From assembly GCA_041874725.1 (NCBI GenBank), contig CP097466.1:1798001-1862000 (forward strand): a stretch of 64,000 nucleotides of DNA, written 5' to 3'. This document shows, in pieces, positions 19,010-27,232 of this stretch. The translations under genes were made by a program, and so were the position numbers. The notes beneath the pieces were generated by a model. That model made no database searches. It saw nothing but the letters and a program-made list of their open reading frames with translations, and had not been told where the DNA came from. The first letter of the stretch is position 1. Each line of letters opens with the position of its first letter. The DNA comes from Duganella sp. BuS-21 (lineage in GTDB: Bacteria > Pseudomonadota > Gammaproteobacteria > Burkholderiales > Burkholderiaceae_D).

Positions 19010-21808
19010 TTAAAACTTATACGAGCCGCTCAGGTAGAAAGTGCGGCCGAGGGCGCTGGAGTAGGACGGGTTGTAGCCGATCTGGTGCGAACCGGTATTC
19101 CGCAGCGAGAACGGCGGATTGCGGTCGAACAGATTGTTGGCGCCGGCCGTGATTTCCACGTTCTTGAGCGGACGGAAAGCGGTCTGCAGGTCGAAGGTGG
19201 TGTAGCTCGGCACTTCCAGCGTGATGTCGTAGCAGGACTGGGCCGCATCGGCCGTGGTCACCGCGCAGTCGTCCGCGTTCTGGTGCTTGTCGGTGTAGCC
19301 GTTGCGGTAGTTCGCGCTCAGGGTGTGGGTCCACTTGGCGTTTTCCCACGAGCTGCTGGCCTTGATGATGTTGCGGAAGCTGACCTTGTCGTTCGAACCG
19401 TAGCGGTTCAGGCTGGTTTCCCACTGGTCATCGGTGCCCGGCGTGGTGTAGCGCGAGCGCAGCAGGTAGGTACCGGCCAGGCGGTTGGTCAGGCGGCCGT
19501 CGAACAGCTTGGTCTTCTGGGTGAAGTCGTAGTCGATGCCACGGTTTTCCACCTTGCCGATGTTAATCGGCAGCAGCTTGATGGCCAGCACGTCCAGGCC
19601 GGTCGAACCGATGTGCTTGGTCGTGAACAGCTTGGCATACTTGGCCGGGTTCTGGAAGATCAGGCCTTCCGAGACCGCGGTCACCTGGTCGCGGATTTCC
19701 ACGTTCCACAGGTCGATCGCCACGCTGGTGGTGCTGCTCGGCTCCCAGACGGCGCCGATCGACCATTGCCTGGATTTTTCCGGCTTCAGGTCGGGATTGC
19801 CACCCTGGAACACTTCAAACTGGCTGCGGCCGGACTCGCAGTAGCGGGCCAGCGGATGGCCGCCCAGGCCGTTGGCGGCGGTCAGCGGACAGTTGTAGGT
19901 GCCGCCGGTCACGCCGAACTCTTCCAGCGGGCCGGCGATTTCCTGCATGCTGGCGGCGCGGAAGCCGGTGCCGGTGGCGGCGCGCAGCATCAGGTTCTTG
20001 GCGGCCGAGTACTTGGTCGACACTTTGTAGGTGCCGGCGCTGGCGGAATCGCCCACTTCACGGCCGGCCAGCTGGTCCTTGACCGCGCCGATATTGTCGA
20101 AACGGCCCGACACGGTGGCTTCCCATTGCTTGGAGATCGGCAGCAGCAGCTCGGCGAAGGCGCCGGTGTTGGCGCGCTTGTAGTGGTTGTCGTAGACGGC
20201 GCTGTCGAACAGGATCAGGGCTTGCTCGGCCACGTCTTCCTGTTCGGTGCTGAAGCTGGTGACGCGGTAGTCGGCGCCGACGCTGATCATGGCGGCGCCG
20301 CCCGGCAGCTCGAACACCGGACGCGAGGCGTGGGCATCGGCGCCCTTCATGACCACGGTCTGGGTGTTGTACAGGCCGGTGAAGCCGGTGGCGTTCAGCT
20401 GCTCGCGCATGGCTTGCGGCATGGCGCCCTGGGCGTAGGCGAACGGGTCGAAGCTGCCGCTGTTGAGCAGGGCATCGAATTTGTCGGCCAGCGGGAAGCC
20501 GGACAGGTATTTTTGTTCCTGCTGGTTGCGCGACCAGGTCAGGGCGCCGTTGAGGTCCCAGCCGAAGGCGGCGCCGTCGATGCCGGCCACCAGGTGGGTG
20601 GCCTTGGTGCCGTACTCGTAGCCACGGTTGCCCATTTCGTACAGGCGGTATTTGACGGCCACCGAGCTGACGCCGGCGCGTTGTTCAGGCGTCAGGTAAG
20701 GCGACAGGTACTTGCTGAACAGCGGCGAGCTGGTCGACAGCGAGAAGTCGGCCGGATACGGCGCGATGCGCGCGGTGATCTTGGCTTCGGTGTAGGCGGC
20801 GTCGAAGAAGGCCTTGAAGCCGCTGCTGCCCAGTTTCAGGCTGCCCGAGCTGAAGATCGAATCGCGGCTCGATTCCGGATTGATCTCGATGGTCGAGGTG
20901 TAATCGTAGTAGCACTGGCCGTCGCCGAAGGCGTCGACGTTGTTGGTGGCGCACTTGCCGTTGATCAGGGCGTACGGGTTCAGGTTGACGGTTTGCGTCT
21001 CGCCCTTGGCGTCCTTGTACTTGATGGCGGCGTTGGCTGGAATGGCGCGCGAGGAGCCATTCAGGAATTGCAGCGCCTTGCCGGTCTTCGGGTCGGTGAA
21101 GTTGATCATGCCGGTCTTGGCGAAATCACGCTGCGAGGCTTTCAGCTGCTTTTGCTCGTCGTGGCTCAAGGAGACGAAGACGCTGTAGCCGTCGTCCTCG
21201 AGGTCGCCGAAGCCCTTGCTCAGGCTGACGGAGTTGCTCTTGCCGCCGGCTTTTTCAGGCGAGCTGTACTTGGCGTTGATTTCCCACGGCGCTGCGCCTT
21301 TTTTCAGGATGAAGTTGACCACGCCGGCGATGGCGTCGGCGCCGTACAGGGCCGAGGCGCCGTCGGTCAGCACTTCGACGCGTTCGATGGCCGACAGCGG
21401 GATCGAGTTCAGGTCGATGGTGGTGCCGGAGTTGGCCGGAGCGATGCGGCGGCCGTTCAGCAGCACCAGGGTGTAGGAAGCGCCGATGTCGTGGATCGAC
21501 GCGGTGGTCACGCCGCCGCCGCCGCCACCGACCGAGTCGGCCGCCACGGAGAAGCCTTGCATGGCCGGTAGTTGCTGGATGAAGTCGGTGACGGTGGTGA
21601 CGCCGGACTTCTTGATGTCTTTCTGGCTGAACGATTGCACCGGCAGCGAGGATTCGGCGGCGATGCGTTTGATGCTGGAACCGGTGATTTCGACCCGCTG
21701 CATCGGTGGTTCAGTTGCTTCCTGGGCGAAGGCATGGCCCAGGGTCATGGCCAGTCCGCCGGCGAACATGACGCGCAGGGAACGGGACAGGATGGTTTCT
21801 TTGATCAT
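19010..21808 (-). CDS. TonB-dependent receptor (paralog 4)
   Basis: 932 aa from the ATG at 21808 (MIKETILSRSLRVMFAGGLAMTLGHAFAQ), chosen by alignment with the starts of paralogs 2 and 3. The frame runs 18 codons further upstream without support. Signal peptide, then PMQRVEITGSSIKR, plug with YTLVLLNGRRIAPA and IERVEVLTDGASALYGADAIAGVVNFILKK, barrel with LRAATGTGFRAASMQE and LKPEKSRQWSIGAVWEP, end FYLSGSYKF. The Cys-containing loop VTGGTYNCPLTAANGLGGHPLARYC has counterparts in the other paralogs. Outer-membrane TonB-powered importer of unknown ligand; monocistronic with its own terminator. Confidence 0.95.
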   Translation of the reverse strand: MIKETILSRSLRVMFAGGLAMTLGHAFAQEATEPPMQRVEITGSSIKRIAAESSLPVQSFSQKDIKKSGVTTVTDFIQQLPAMQGFSVAADSVGGGGGGVTTASIHDIGASYTLVLLNGRRIAPANSGTTIDLNSIPLSAIERVEVLTDGASALYGADAIAGVVNFILKKGAAPWEINAKYSSPEKAGGKSNSVSLSKGFGDLEDDGYSVFVSLSHDEQKQLKASQRDFAKTGMINFTDPKTGKALQFLNGSSRAIPANAAIKYKDAKGETQTVNLNPYALINGKCATNNVDAFGDGQCYYDYTSTIEINPESSRDSIFSSGSLKLGSSGFKAFFDAAYTEAKITARIAPYPADFSLSTSSPLFSKYLSPYLTPEQRAGVSSVAVKYRLYEMGNRGYEYGTKATHLVAGIDGAAFGWDLNGALTWSRNQQEQKYLSGFPLADKFDALLNSGSFDPFAYAQGAMPQAMREQLNATGFTGLYNTQTVVMKGADAHASRPVFELPGGAAMISVGADYRVTSFSTEQEDVAEQALILFDSAVYDNHYKRANTGAFAELLLPISKQWEATVSGRFDNIGAVKDQLAGREVGDSASAGTYKVSTKYSAAKNLMLRAATGTGFRAASMQEIAGPLEEFGVTGGTYNCPLTAANGLGGHPLARYCESGRSQFEVFQGGNPDLKPEKSRQWSIGAVWEPSSTTSVAIDLWNVEIRDQVTAVSEGLIFQNPAKYAKLFTTKHIGSTGLDVLAIKLLPINIGKVENRGIDYDFTQKTKLFDGRLTNRLAGTYLLRSRYTTPGTDDQWETSLNRYGSNDKVSFRNIIKASSSWENAKWTHTLSANYRNGYTDKHQNADDCAVTTADAAQSCYDITLEVPSYTTFDLQTAFRPLKNVEITAGANNLFDRNPPFSLRNTGSHQIGYNPSYSSALGRTFYLSGSYKF

Positions 21809-22070
21809 GGTGCTTTGTGCTCTCTCAAGTGGTTCAAACTTGTGAGGATGGATGGTCACCAATTCTCACAAGGGCCGATATGAAACCACTTAAAGACCAC
21901 TCTTGTCAAATTTTATGCGGGTTTTTCTAAGGTTTGAATGGGTTTATGCTAAGAATAACGTGCAATTGCATTAATTATATTTAGTTAAGTTTGTAATTCG
22001 GGCTAATCTTCCTGTCAAGCAAAAAGTGCGGTATTGTTAAAGAAAGGGCATCCAGTACCCCAAACAAAGG
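21809..22070. other. Intergenic region between divergent receptor 4 and ABC transporter
   Basis: No gene or RNA recognised. The first about 150 bp are AT-rich and presumably hold the receptor promoter on the minus strand; no convincing -35/-10 pair stands out. The right end runs into a dispersed GC-rich repeat. Confidence 0.5.
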
Positions 22071-22140
22071 GGGCCGACCCCGCGCCGCAGCGGAGTGCGG
22101 GGTGGGGCGGTGCCGCGCGCCGTTACGGCGGCAGGCAACC
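22070..22140. repeat. Dispersed GC-rich repeat, copy A (partial)
   Basis: GACCCCGCGCCGCAGCGG followed by GTGCGGGGTGGGGCGGTG and ending GCGGCAGGCAAC. The same string, with small changes, occurs at 51606-51664 in this orientation and at 40202-40257 in reverse. This copy has lost the 28-30 bp palindrome found at the end of the other two. Confidence 0.7.
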
Positions 22141-22172
22141 TCAACCCCACATCGATTTCCAAGGACCGAGAG

Positions 22173-23111
22173 ATGGTGTCTTATAGTGTGCGCCGCCTGT
22201 GGCAGATGCTGCCGACCATGCTGGGTGTGGTGCTGCTGGTGTTCCTGCTGTTTAACTGGGTGGGCGGCGATCCGGCTTATATTTTGGCCGGCAAGATGGC
22301 CGACGCCGACAGCATCGCCAATATCCGCCGCCAGTTGGGCGTCGACCAGCCGGTGTATGTGCAGCTGTGGATCTTTATCCAGCAGATCGCCACCGGCGAT
22401 TTCGGTCTGAGCTGGGCTACCAGCGAGCCGGTGTCCCGTATCATTGCCACCCGCCTGGGGCCGTCGCTGACGGTGCTGGTGCCGCTGACGCTGCTTGAAA
22501 CCGCGATCGGTATTGCACTGGCCTTGGCGGTGGCCTTGGCGCGCGGTTCCTTGACCGACAGGCTGGTGATGATCGCTTGCACGGTGGGCATGTCGGTCAG
22601 TATTCTGGTCTACATCATTGCGTTTCAATATGGGCTGGCGTACCGGCTCGGCTGGTTTCCCGTGCAGGGCTGGGGCGAGCATGTCGGTGAGAACCTGTTG
22701 CGCTATGCGGCCTTGCCGATCCTGATCGGGCTGGCGGTGTCGATCGCGCCGACCTTGCGGCTGTTCCGCAGTTTCGTGCTGGACGAGGTGGGGCAGGATT
22801 ACGTGCGCACCGCGCGCGCCAAGGGCTTGAGCGAGCGGCGCGTGATGTGGGTGCATGTGCTGCGCAATGCGGCCATTCCGATCCTGACGCATGTGATGTC
22901 GAATCTGCCGGCCTTGCTGATCGGGGCCTTTCTGCTGGAACGCTTCTTCGGCATTCCCGGCATCGGGCGCGAGGTGATTCTGGCGGTGGAGCGCAGCGAT
23001 TTTCCGGTGATTAAGGCGATTACGGTATATGTGGCGGCGGCCACCATGGTGTTCAATCTGCTGACCGATCTGTTATATCAGGCGGTGGACCCGAGGGTGC
23101 AGCTGTCATGA
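22173..23111 (+). CDS. Oligopeptide/dipeptide-type ABC transporter permease (DppB/YejB-like)
   Basis: 312 aa with about six membrane helices, starting with the family's usual first helix (RRLWQMLPTMLGVVLLVFLLFNWVGGDPA). It carries the EAA-loop region DYVRTARAKGLSERRVMWVHVLRNAAIPIL that docks on the ATPase. Start ATG 22173 follows AAGGA at about 8 bases; the frame extends 26 codons upstream into a repeat. It overlaps the next permease gene by 4 bases. Inner-membrane half of a Dpp/Opp/Yej importer. No periplasmic binding protein gene is adjacent, so the substrate (peptides or similar) is unspecified. Confidence 0.93.
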   Translation: MVSYSVRRLWQMLPTMLGVVLLVFLLFNWVGGDPAYILAGKMADADSIANIRRQLGVDQPVYVQLWIFIQQIATGDFGLSWATSEPVSRIIATRLGPSLTVLVPLTLLETAIGIALALAVALARGSLTDRLVMIACTVGMSVSILVYIIAFQYGLAYRLGWFPVQGWGEHVGENLLRYAALPILIGLAVSIAPTLRLFRSFVLDEVGQDYVRTARAKGLSERRVMWVHVLRNAAIPILTHVMSNLPALLIGAFLLERFFGIPGIGREVILAVERSDFPVIKAITVYVAAATMVFNLLTDLLYQAVDPRVQLS

Positions 23112-24106
23112 GGGCGCAGGGCTTGTGGACCTTGGCCTGGCGACGCTTGCGCGCGGATCGGGTGGCGGTGTGGGCGCTGGCCGTGGTGGCGGCGTTCCTG
23201 CTGCTGGTGGTGCTGTCGGCCACCGGCCTGGTGGCGGCCGATTGGGAGGCGGAAGTCGGTGTGAGCTACGCGCCGCCGACGTTTGCCGGCGGCGCGGCCG
23301 CTGCGCCTGCTGCCGCAGCATTGCCGACCCAGGCCTTGCCGGACAATCCTTTCGATCCCATCGCCGACGACATCCGCGCCTTGCGCGCCGGCGGCGCGGG
23401 CGCGGCGCAGGGCGCGGCACGGCGTCCGACCCTACCGTTCGGCGCCGACAAGTGGGGCCACGACGTCATCAAGAAAACCATCAAGGCCTGCGAGACCTCC
23501 ATCGTGGTCGGTCTGGTGGCCGCCTCGCTGGCGGTCGGCATGGGCGTCCTGTTCGGCGCGCTGTCCGGCTATTGCGGCGGCGTGGTCGACGATTTCTTCA
23601 CCTGGTTCTACAGTGTCTTCACGGCCATTCCCTCCGTGCTGATGATATTGGCCGTGGCGGCCGTGCTGCAGCAGAAAGGGGTACTGACCATTGTGCTGAT
23701 TCTCGGCCTGACCGGCTGGACCGGCCCCTACCGCCTGATCCGCGCCGAATACATCCGCCACAAGGCGCGCGAGTACGTGCTGGCCGCCGACGCCATCGGT
23801 GCCTCCCACTGGCGCCGGATGTTTGCTCACATCTTCCCCAACGTCAGCCATGTGGCATTGGTGCAGTTGTCGATCCTGGTGGTCGGCTTCATCAAGGCCG
23901 AGGTCATCCTGAGCTTCCTCGGCTTCGGCGTGCCGGTCGGCGTGGTGTCGTGGGGCAGCATGTTGAACGAAGCGCAGGGCGAACTCATCCTTGGACGCTG
24001 GTGGCAACTAAGCGCCGCCGCTATCGCCATGGCGCTGCTGGTGACCGCCTTTTCCTTGTTCACCGACGCCCTGCGCGATGCCCTCGACCCCAAGGTGAGG
24101 CAATGA
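23108..24106 (+). CDS. Oligopeptide/dipeptide-type ABC transporter permease (DppC/YejE-like)
   Basis: 332 aa partner permease, ATGA overlap with the upstream gene and with the ATPase gene downstream. N-terminal helix (WALAVVAAFLLLVVLSATGLV), then an unusually long Ala/Pro-rich periplasmic stretch at about residues 45-110 (AAAAPAAAALPTQALPDNPF) before LPFGADKWGHDVIKKTIKACETS, and five further helices. The EAA loop is EYVLAADAIGASHWRRMFAHIFPNVSH. It forms the heterodimeric inner-membrane channel with the DppB-like protein. The extended periplasmic insert resembles that of YejE-type permeases; which Opp/Dpp subgroup it belongs to is uncertain. Confidence 0.92.
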   Translation: MRAQGLWTLAWRRLRADRVAVWALAVVAAFLLLVVLSATGLVAADWEAEVGVSYAPPTFAGGAAAAPAAAALPTQALPDNPFDPIADDIRALRAGGAGAAQGAARRPTLPFGADKWGHDVIKKTIKACETSIVVGLVAASLAVGMGVLFGALSGYCGGVVDDFFTWFYSVFTAIPSVLMILAVAAVLQQKGVLTIVLILGLTGWTGPYRLIRAEYIRHKAREYVLAADAIGASHWRRMFAHIFPNVSHVALVQLSILVVGFIKAEVILSFLGFGVPVGVVSWGSMLNEAQGELILGRWWQLSAAAIAMALLVTAFSLFTDALRDALDPKVRQ

Positions 24107-25920
24107 CATTGCTGGATGTCCGCTGCTTGCGCGTCGCCTTCCGGGGCGAGCGCGGCACTACCAGCGAGGCCGTCAAAGGCATCAGCTTTACCGTGCCGCG
24201 CAACGCCACCGTGGCGCTGGTGGGCGAGTCGGGCAGCGGCAAGTCGGTTAGCTCGCTGGCCGTGATGGGCTTGCTCGATCCGGCGGCGGCCATCGTCGAT
24301 CCGGCCAGCAGCATCCGCTTCGATGGCCGCGAGTTGCTGGCGCTGGACAGCAAGGACCGACGCGCGCTGTGCGGCAAGGATATCGCCATGATTTTCCAGG
24401 AGCCGATGTCGTCGCTGAACCCGGTGTTCACGGTCGGCGCGCAGATCGCCGAGGTGCTCAGGCTGCACCTGAAGATGAGCGCCGCGCAGGCGCGTCGCCG
24501 CACGCTGGAACTGCTGGAGGAGGTCGGCCTGCCCGAGCCCGCCGTTCGCGTCGACGCCTATCCGGGCCAGCTCTCCGGCGGCCAGCAGCAGCGCGTGATG
24601 ATCGCCATGGCCATCGCCTGCGAACCGAAGCTGCTGATCGCCGACGAGCCGACCACGGCGCTGGATGTCACGATCCAGAAGCAAATCCTGGAACTGATCG
24701 CGGGTCTGCAAAAGCGGCGTGCGATGTCGGTGCTATTTATTACCCACGACCTGGCGCTGGTGGCCGAGATTGCCGATCAGGTGATGGTGATGCGCAACGG
24801 TGAGATCCGCGAAGCGGGGCCGGCGCGAGAAGTGCTGACCGCGCCCACCGACGCCTACACCCGCGCGCTGCTGGCGTGCCGGCCGAGACTGGACGCGCGG
24901 CCATGGCGCCTGCCGGTGATCGCTGACTTCCTGGACCCCGTCACTCCGCATCACCCCGACATGCCGCCTCAGCCCGACATGCCGCCTCAGCCCGACATGC
25001 CGCCTCAGCCCGACATGCCGCCTCAGCCCGTCACTCCGCATCACCCCGTCATTCCCGCGCACGCGGGAATCCATGCTGAGCCACAGCATTTGCGAAGTAT
25101 GGGTTCCCGCTTGCGCGAGAACGACGGGGTGCTGCTGGAAGTACGCCAACTCAGCAAAAGCTTCACCACGCGCCACGGCTGGTTCGGCAAGCGCGAGTTT
25201 CACGCCGTCAAGGACGTGTCATTCACGCTGGCGCGCGGCAAGACCCTCGGCGTGGTGGGTGAATCCGGCTCCGGCAAAACCACCGTCGGCCTGACCCTGC
25301 TGCGCCTGCACCAGGCCAGCGGCGGCAGCGTCCTGTTCGAAGGCCGCGACCTCCTCGCCATGCCAGCGCGCGAATTCCAGGCCTACAAACGGCGCATCCA
25401 GATCATCTTCCAGAACCCCTACGCCTCGCTCAACCCGCGCTTCACGGTGGGCGACATCCTGCTGGAACCGATGCGCATCCACCGCATCGGCGCCGACGAC
25501 CGCGAGCGCACCATCATGGCGCTGGCGCTGCTGGACAAAGTCGGCCTGCCGGCGTCCGCCCTTTATCGCTACCCGCACGAGTTCTCCGGCGGCCAGCGGC
25601 AGCGCATCGCCATCGCCCGCTGCCTGGCCCTGCGGCCGGAAATCCTGGTGTGCGACGAATCGGTCTCCGCGCTGGACGTGTCGGTGCAAGCCCAGGTACT
25701 CAACCTTTTGCAGGATTTACAGGACGAGCTGGGCCTGTCATACCTCTTTATTTCGCACGACCTGTCAGTGGTGAAGTACATGGCCGACCAGGTCATGGTG
25801 ATGCGCCGGGGCGTAGTGGTGGAAATGGCCGATGCGGACGAGCTGTACCGCAACCCGCAGCAGCCCTACACCAAGGCGTTGCTGGACGCCATCCCCGCAC
25901 AGCGGTTAAGCGATTTTTAA
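24103..25920 (+). CDS. Fused ABC transporter ATP-binding protein (DppD-DppF / YejF type) with repeat-derived linker
   Basis: 605 aa holding two complete ATPase domains. Domain 1 (about residues 1-270) has Walker A GESGSGKS at 41-48, signature LSGGQQQR and Walker B LLIADEPTTALD. Domain 2 (about 345-605) has Walker A GESGSGKTT near 386, signature FSGGQRQR and ILVCDESVSALD. Both end with the peptide-transporter extension (TRALLACRP, TKALLDAIP). The linker at about 279-342 is odd: four copies of MPPQPD from an 18-bp tandem repeat, then VIPAHAGIHAEPQH and MGSRLREND, the translation of a REP-like palindrome. Start ATG 24103 overlaps the upstream stop (ATGA). It energises the two permeases; the fused form resembles YejF. 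Confidence 0.94.
   Translation: MTLLDVRCLRVAFRGERGTTSEAVKGISFTVPRNATVALVGESGSGKSVSSLAVMGLLDPAAAIVDPASSIRFDGRELLALDSKDRRALCGKDIAMIFQEPMSSLNPVFTVGAQIAEVLRLHLKMSAAQARRRTLELLEEVGLPEPAVRVDAYPGQLSGGQQQRVMIAMAIACEPKLLIADEPTTALDVTIQKQILELIAGLQKRRAMSVLFITHDLALVAEIADQVMVMRNGEIREAGPAREVLTAPTDAYTRALLACRPRLDARPWRLPVIADFLDPVTPHHPDMPPQPDMPPQPDMPPQPDMPPQPVTPHHPVIPAHAGIHAEPQHLRSMGSRLRENDGVLLEVRQLSKSFTTRHGWFGKREFHAVKDVSFTLARGKTLGVVGESGSGKTTVGLTLLRLHQASGGSVLFEGRDLLAMPAREFQAYKRRIQIIFQNPYASLNPRFTVGDILLEPMRIHRIGADDRERTIMALALLDKVGLPASALYRYPHEFSGGQRQRIAIARCLALRPEILVCDESVSALDVSVQAQVLNLLQDLQDELGLSYLFISHDLSVVKYMADQVMVMRRGVVVEMADADELYRNPQQPYTKALLDAIPAQRLSDF
24937..25047. repeat. 18-bp tandem repeat (x4) between 21-bp direct repeats inside the ATPase gene
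   Basis: ATGCCGCCTCAGCCCGAC is repeated at 24961, 24979, 24997 and 25015 (the last with one changed base). The array is bracketed by identical 21-bp copies at 24937-24957 and 25027-25047, exactly 90 bp apart. All units are multiples of three, so the reading frame stays open. Confidence 0.95.
25044..25129. repeat. REP-like palindromic repeat, copy 2, inside the coding sequence
   Basis: Outer arms CCCCGTC (25044-25050) and GACGGGG (25123-25129), inner hairpins ATTCCCGCGCACGCGGGAAT and GGTTCCCGCTTGCGCGAGAAC. It is read through in frame as VIPAHAGI...GSRLREND. Confidence 0.9.
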
Positions 25921-25934
25921 GTTAAGATATCTGT

Positions 25935-26891
25935 ATGGCGAATTTAATCCTCCTGCTTCAAGAATATGGCGTACTGATCGTGTTTGCGATCGTGCTGATC
26001 GAGCAGATCGGCATGCCGATTCCTGCCTTCCCGGTATTGATCGTGGCCGGCGCCATGTCGGTCGATGGCGGTAGCCATTGGTCTGCGGTACTGGCGGTGG
26101 CCATGCTGGCTTGCCTCATCAGCGACAGTTTCTGGTTCCGCGCAGGGCGCTTCTACGGCAAGCGCATCCTCAAGCTGCTGTGTAAAATTTCGCTGTCGCC
26201 CGATTACTGCGTCAGCCAGACGGAAGACAACTTCAACCGCTGGGGACCCAAGGCGCTGATCGTCGCCAAATTCATTCCGGGCTTTAACGTTATCGCGCCG
26301 CCGTTGGCCGGCGCCATGGGCACCAGCCGCAACAAATTCCTGTGCTTCAGCGTGATGGGCAGCTTCCTGTGGGCCGGCACCGGCATCGCGATCGGCTCCT
26401 TCTTCCACACCAGCGTGGACCAGCTGCTCGATATTCTGAGTACCATGGGCACCACCGCGCTGATCGTGCTGGGCGTGCTGCTGGCGCTGTTCGTGGCGTT
26501 TAAATATGTGGAACGCAAGCGTTTCCGCCAGTCGGTGGAAATCGAGCGCATCACCGTGGACGACTTGAAAGGGCTGCTGGAGCAGGGGCAGGAGCCGGTG
26601 CTGGTGGATGCGCGCAGCGTCACCGCGCAAATGCTGGACCCTGCCGTGCCGGGCGCTCTGCTGTTCAACGGCGGCGACCCGACGGTCGACCTGATTTCGC
26701 TGGACAAGGGCCGCCACATCATCGTCTATTGCAGCTGCCCGAACGACGTCACCGCCGCCCATGTGGCCAAGGCGCTGATCGGCAAGGGCTATCACCGCGC
26801 CCGTCCGCTGCATGGCGGGCTGGAGGCGTGGAACGCGGCGTTCCGGCCCGGCGAGGAAAATCTGCGGGAAGACCAGGCAGCTTCCGCCTGA
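25935..26891 (+). CDS. DedA-family membrane protein fused to a rhodanese-like domain
   Basis: 318 aa. Residues about 1-195 are a DedA/VTT-type membrane domain with four to five helices and the conserved re-entrant motif FIPGFNVIAPPLAGAMG. Residues about 205-310 are a rhodanese-like domain with VLVDARSVTAQM and a loop HIIVYCSCPNDVTAAHVAKAL carrying candidate active-site cysteines. DedA proteins are undecaprenyl-phosphate/phospholipid transport or membrane-homeostasis proteins; rhodaneses handle sulfane sulfur. What the pairing does is unknown. ATG 25935 lies 14 bp after the ABC gene stop, with GTTAAGATATC and no strong ribosome site between, so it may be a late gene of that operon. Confidence 0.88.
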   Translation: MANLILLLQEYGVLIVFAIVLIEQIGMPIPAFPVLIVAGAMSVDGGSHWSAVLAVAMLACLISDSFWFRAGRFYGKRILKLLCKISLSPDYCVSQTEDNFNRWGPKALIVAKFIPGFNVIAPPLAGAMGTSRNKFLCFSVMGSFLWAGTGIAIGSFFHTSVDQLLDILSTMGTTALIVLGVLLALFVAFKYVERKRFRQSVEIERITVDDLKGLLEQGQEPVLVDARSVTAQMLDPAVPGALLFNGGDPTVDLISLDKGRHIIVYCSCPNDVTAAHVAKALIGKGYHRARPLHGGLEAWNAAFRPGEENLREDQAASA

Positions 26892-26939
26892 TGTATTGCG
26901 CCGCCTTTGCGGTCATGTGTTCAGTTGAGTGTAAATGGC

Positions 26940-27024
26940 ACTTCGTCATTCCTGCGAAAGCGGGAATTCCGAGACGGCTTGCCCCGCAAAGTCAGTATGG
27001 GTTCCCGCTTTCGCGAGAACGACT
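26940..27024. repeat. REP-like palindromic repeat, copy 3
   Basis: CGTCATTCCTGCGAAAGCGG facing GGGTTCCCGCTTTCGCGAG, ending GAACGAC. Same family as copies 1 and 2; here it follows the DedA-rhodanese stop by about 45 bp and could act as a transcript end. Confidence 0.85.
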
Positions 27025-27075
27025 TCGCTTAGCTGAGCAGGATTTCCGCCTTCGCGGTACTTTTTAAGGCTAGAG

Positions 27076-27195
27076 TTGGAATCGTTTCCAAATTGAAGTG
27101 GGTAGTCATACTACGGACCAATCATCTCGTATTGCAAACTTGTGTGGCAAACTGTACTAAAACTACAAAACTTTGCTTGCCTGCCGTAGGCAATA
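27076..27195 (+). promoter_or_regulatory. Operator cluster upstream of glucokinase (LacI-type and HexR-like sites)
   Basis: In this otherwise gene-free stretch there are three operator-like sequences. TTGGAATCGTTTCCAA (27076-27091) is a 16-bp palindrome with a central CG, the LacI-family form. GTAGT-CAT-ACTAC lies at 27102-27114. TGTACTAAAACTACA (27153-27167) fits TGTA-N7-TACA, the form of HexR sites that control glucose catabolism genes. A further hairpin, TGCCT-GCCGT-AGGCA, lies near 27179-27193. The match to named regulators is by eye. Confidence 0.5.
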
Positions 27196-27232
27196 TACCT
27201 TAAGCTTAGGCCTCAACTAATTTTGATCCATC

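Noticed and set aside
23125..24102. Upstream extension of the fused ATPase frame through the second permease.
   Set aside because: Arg/Gly-rich shadow of the permease; the ATG at 24103 overlaps the permease stop in the usual ATGA way.
24961..25032. Regular 18-bp repeats considered as a short CRISPR-like array.
   Set aside because: No spacers between units; a simple in-frame tandem repeat.
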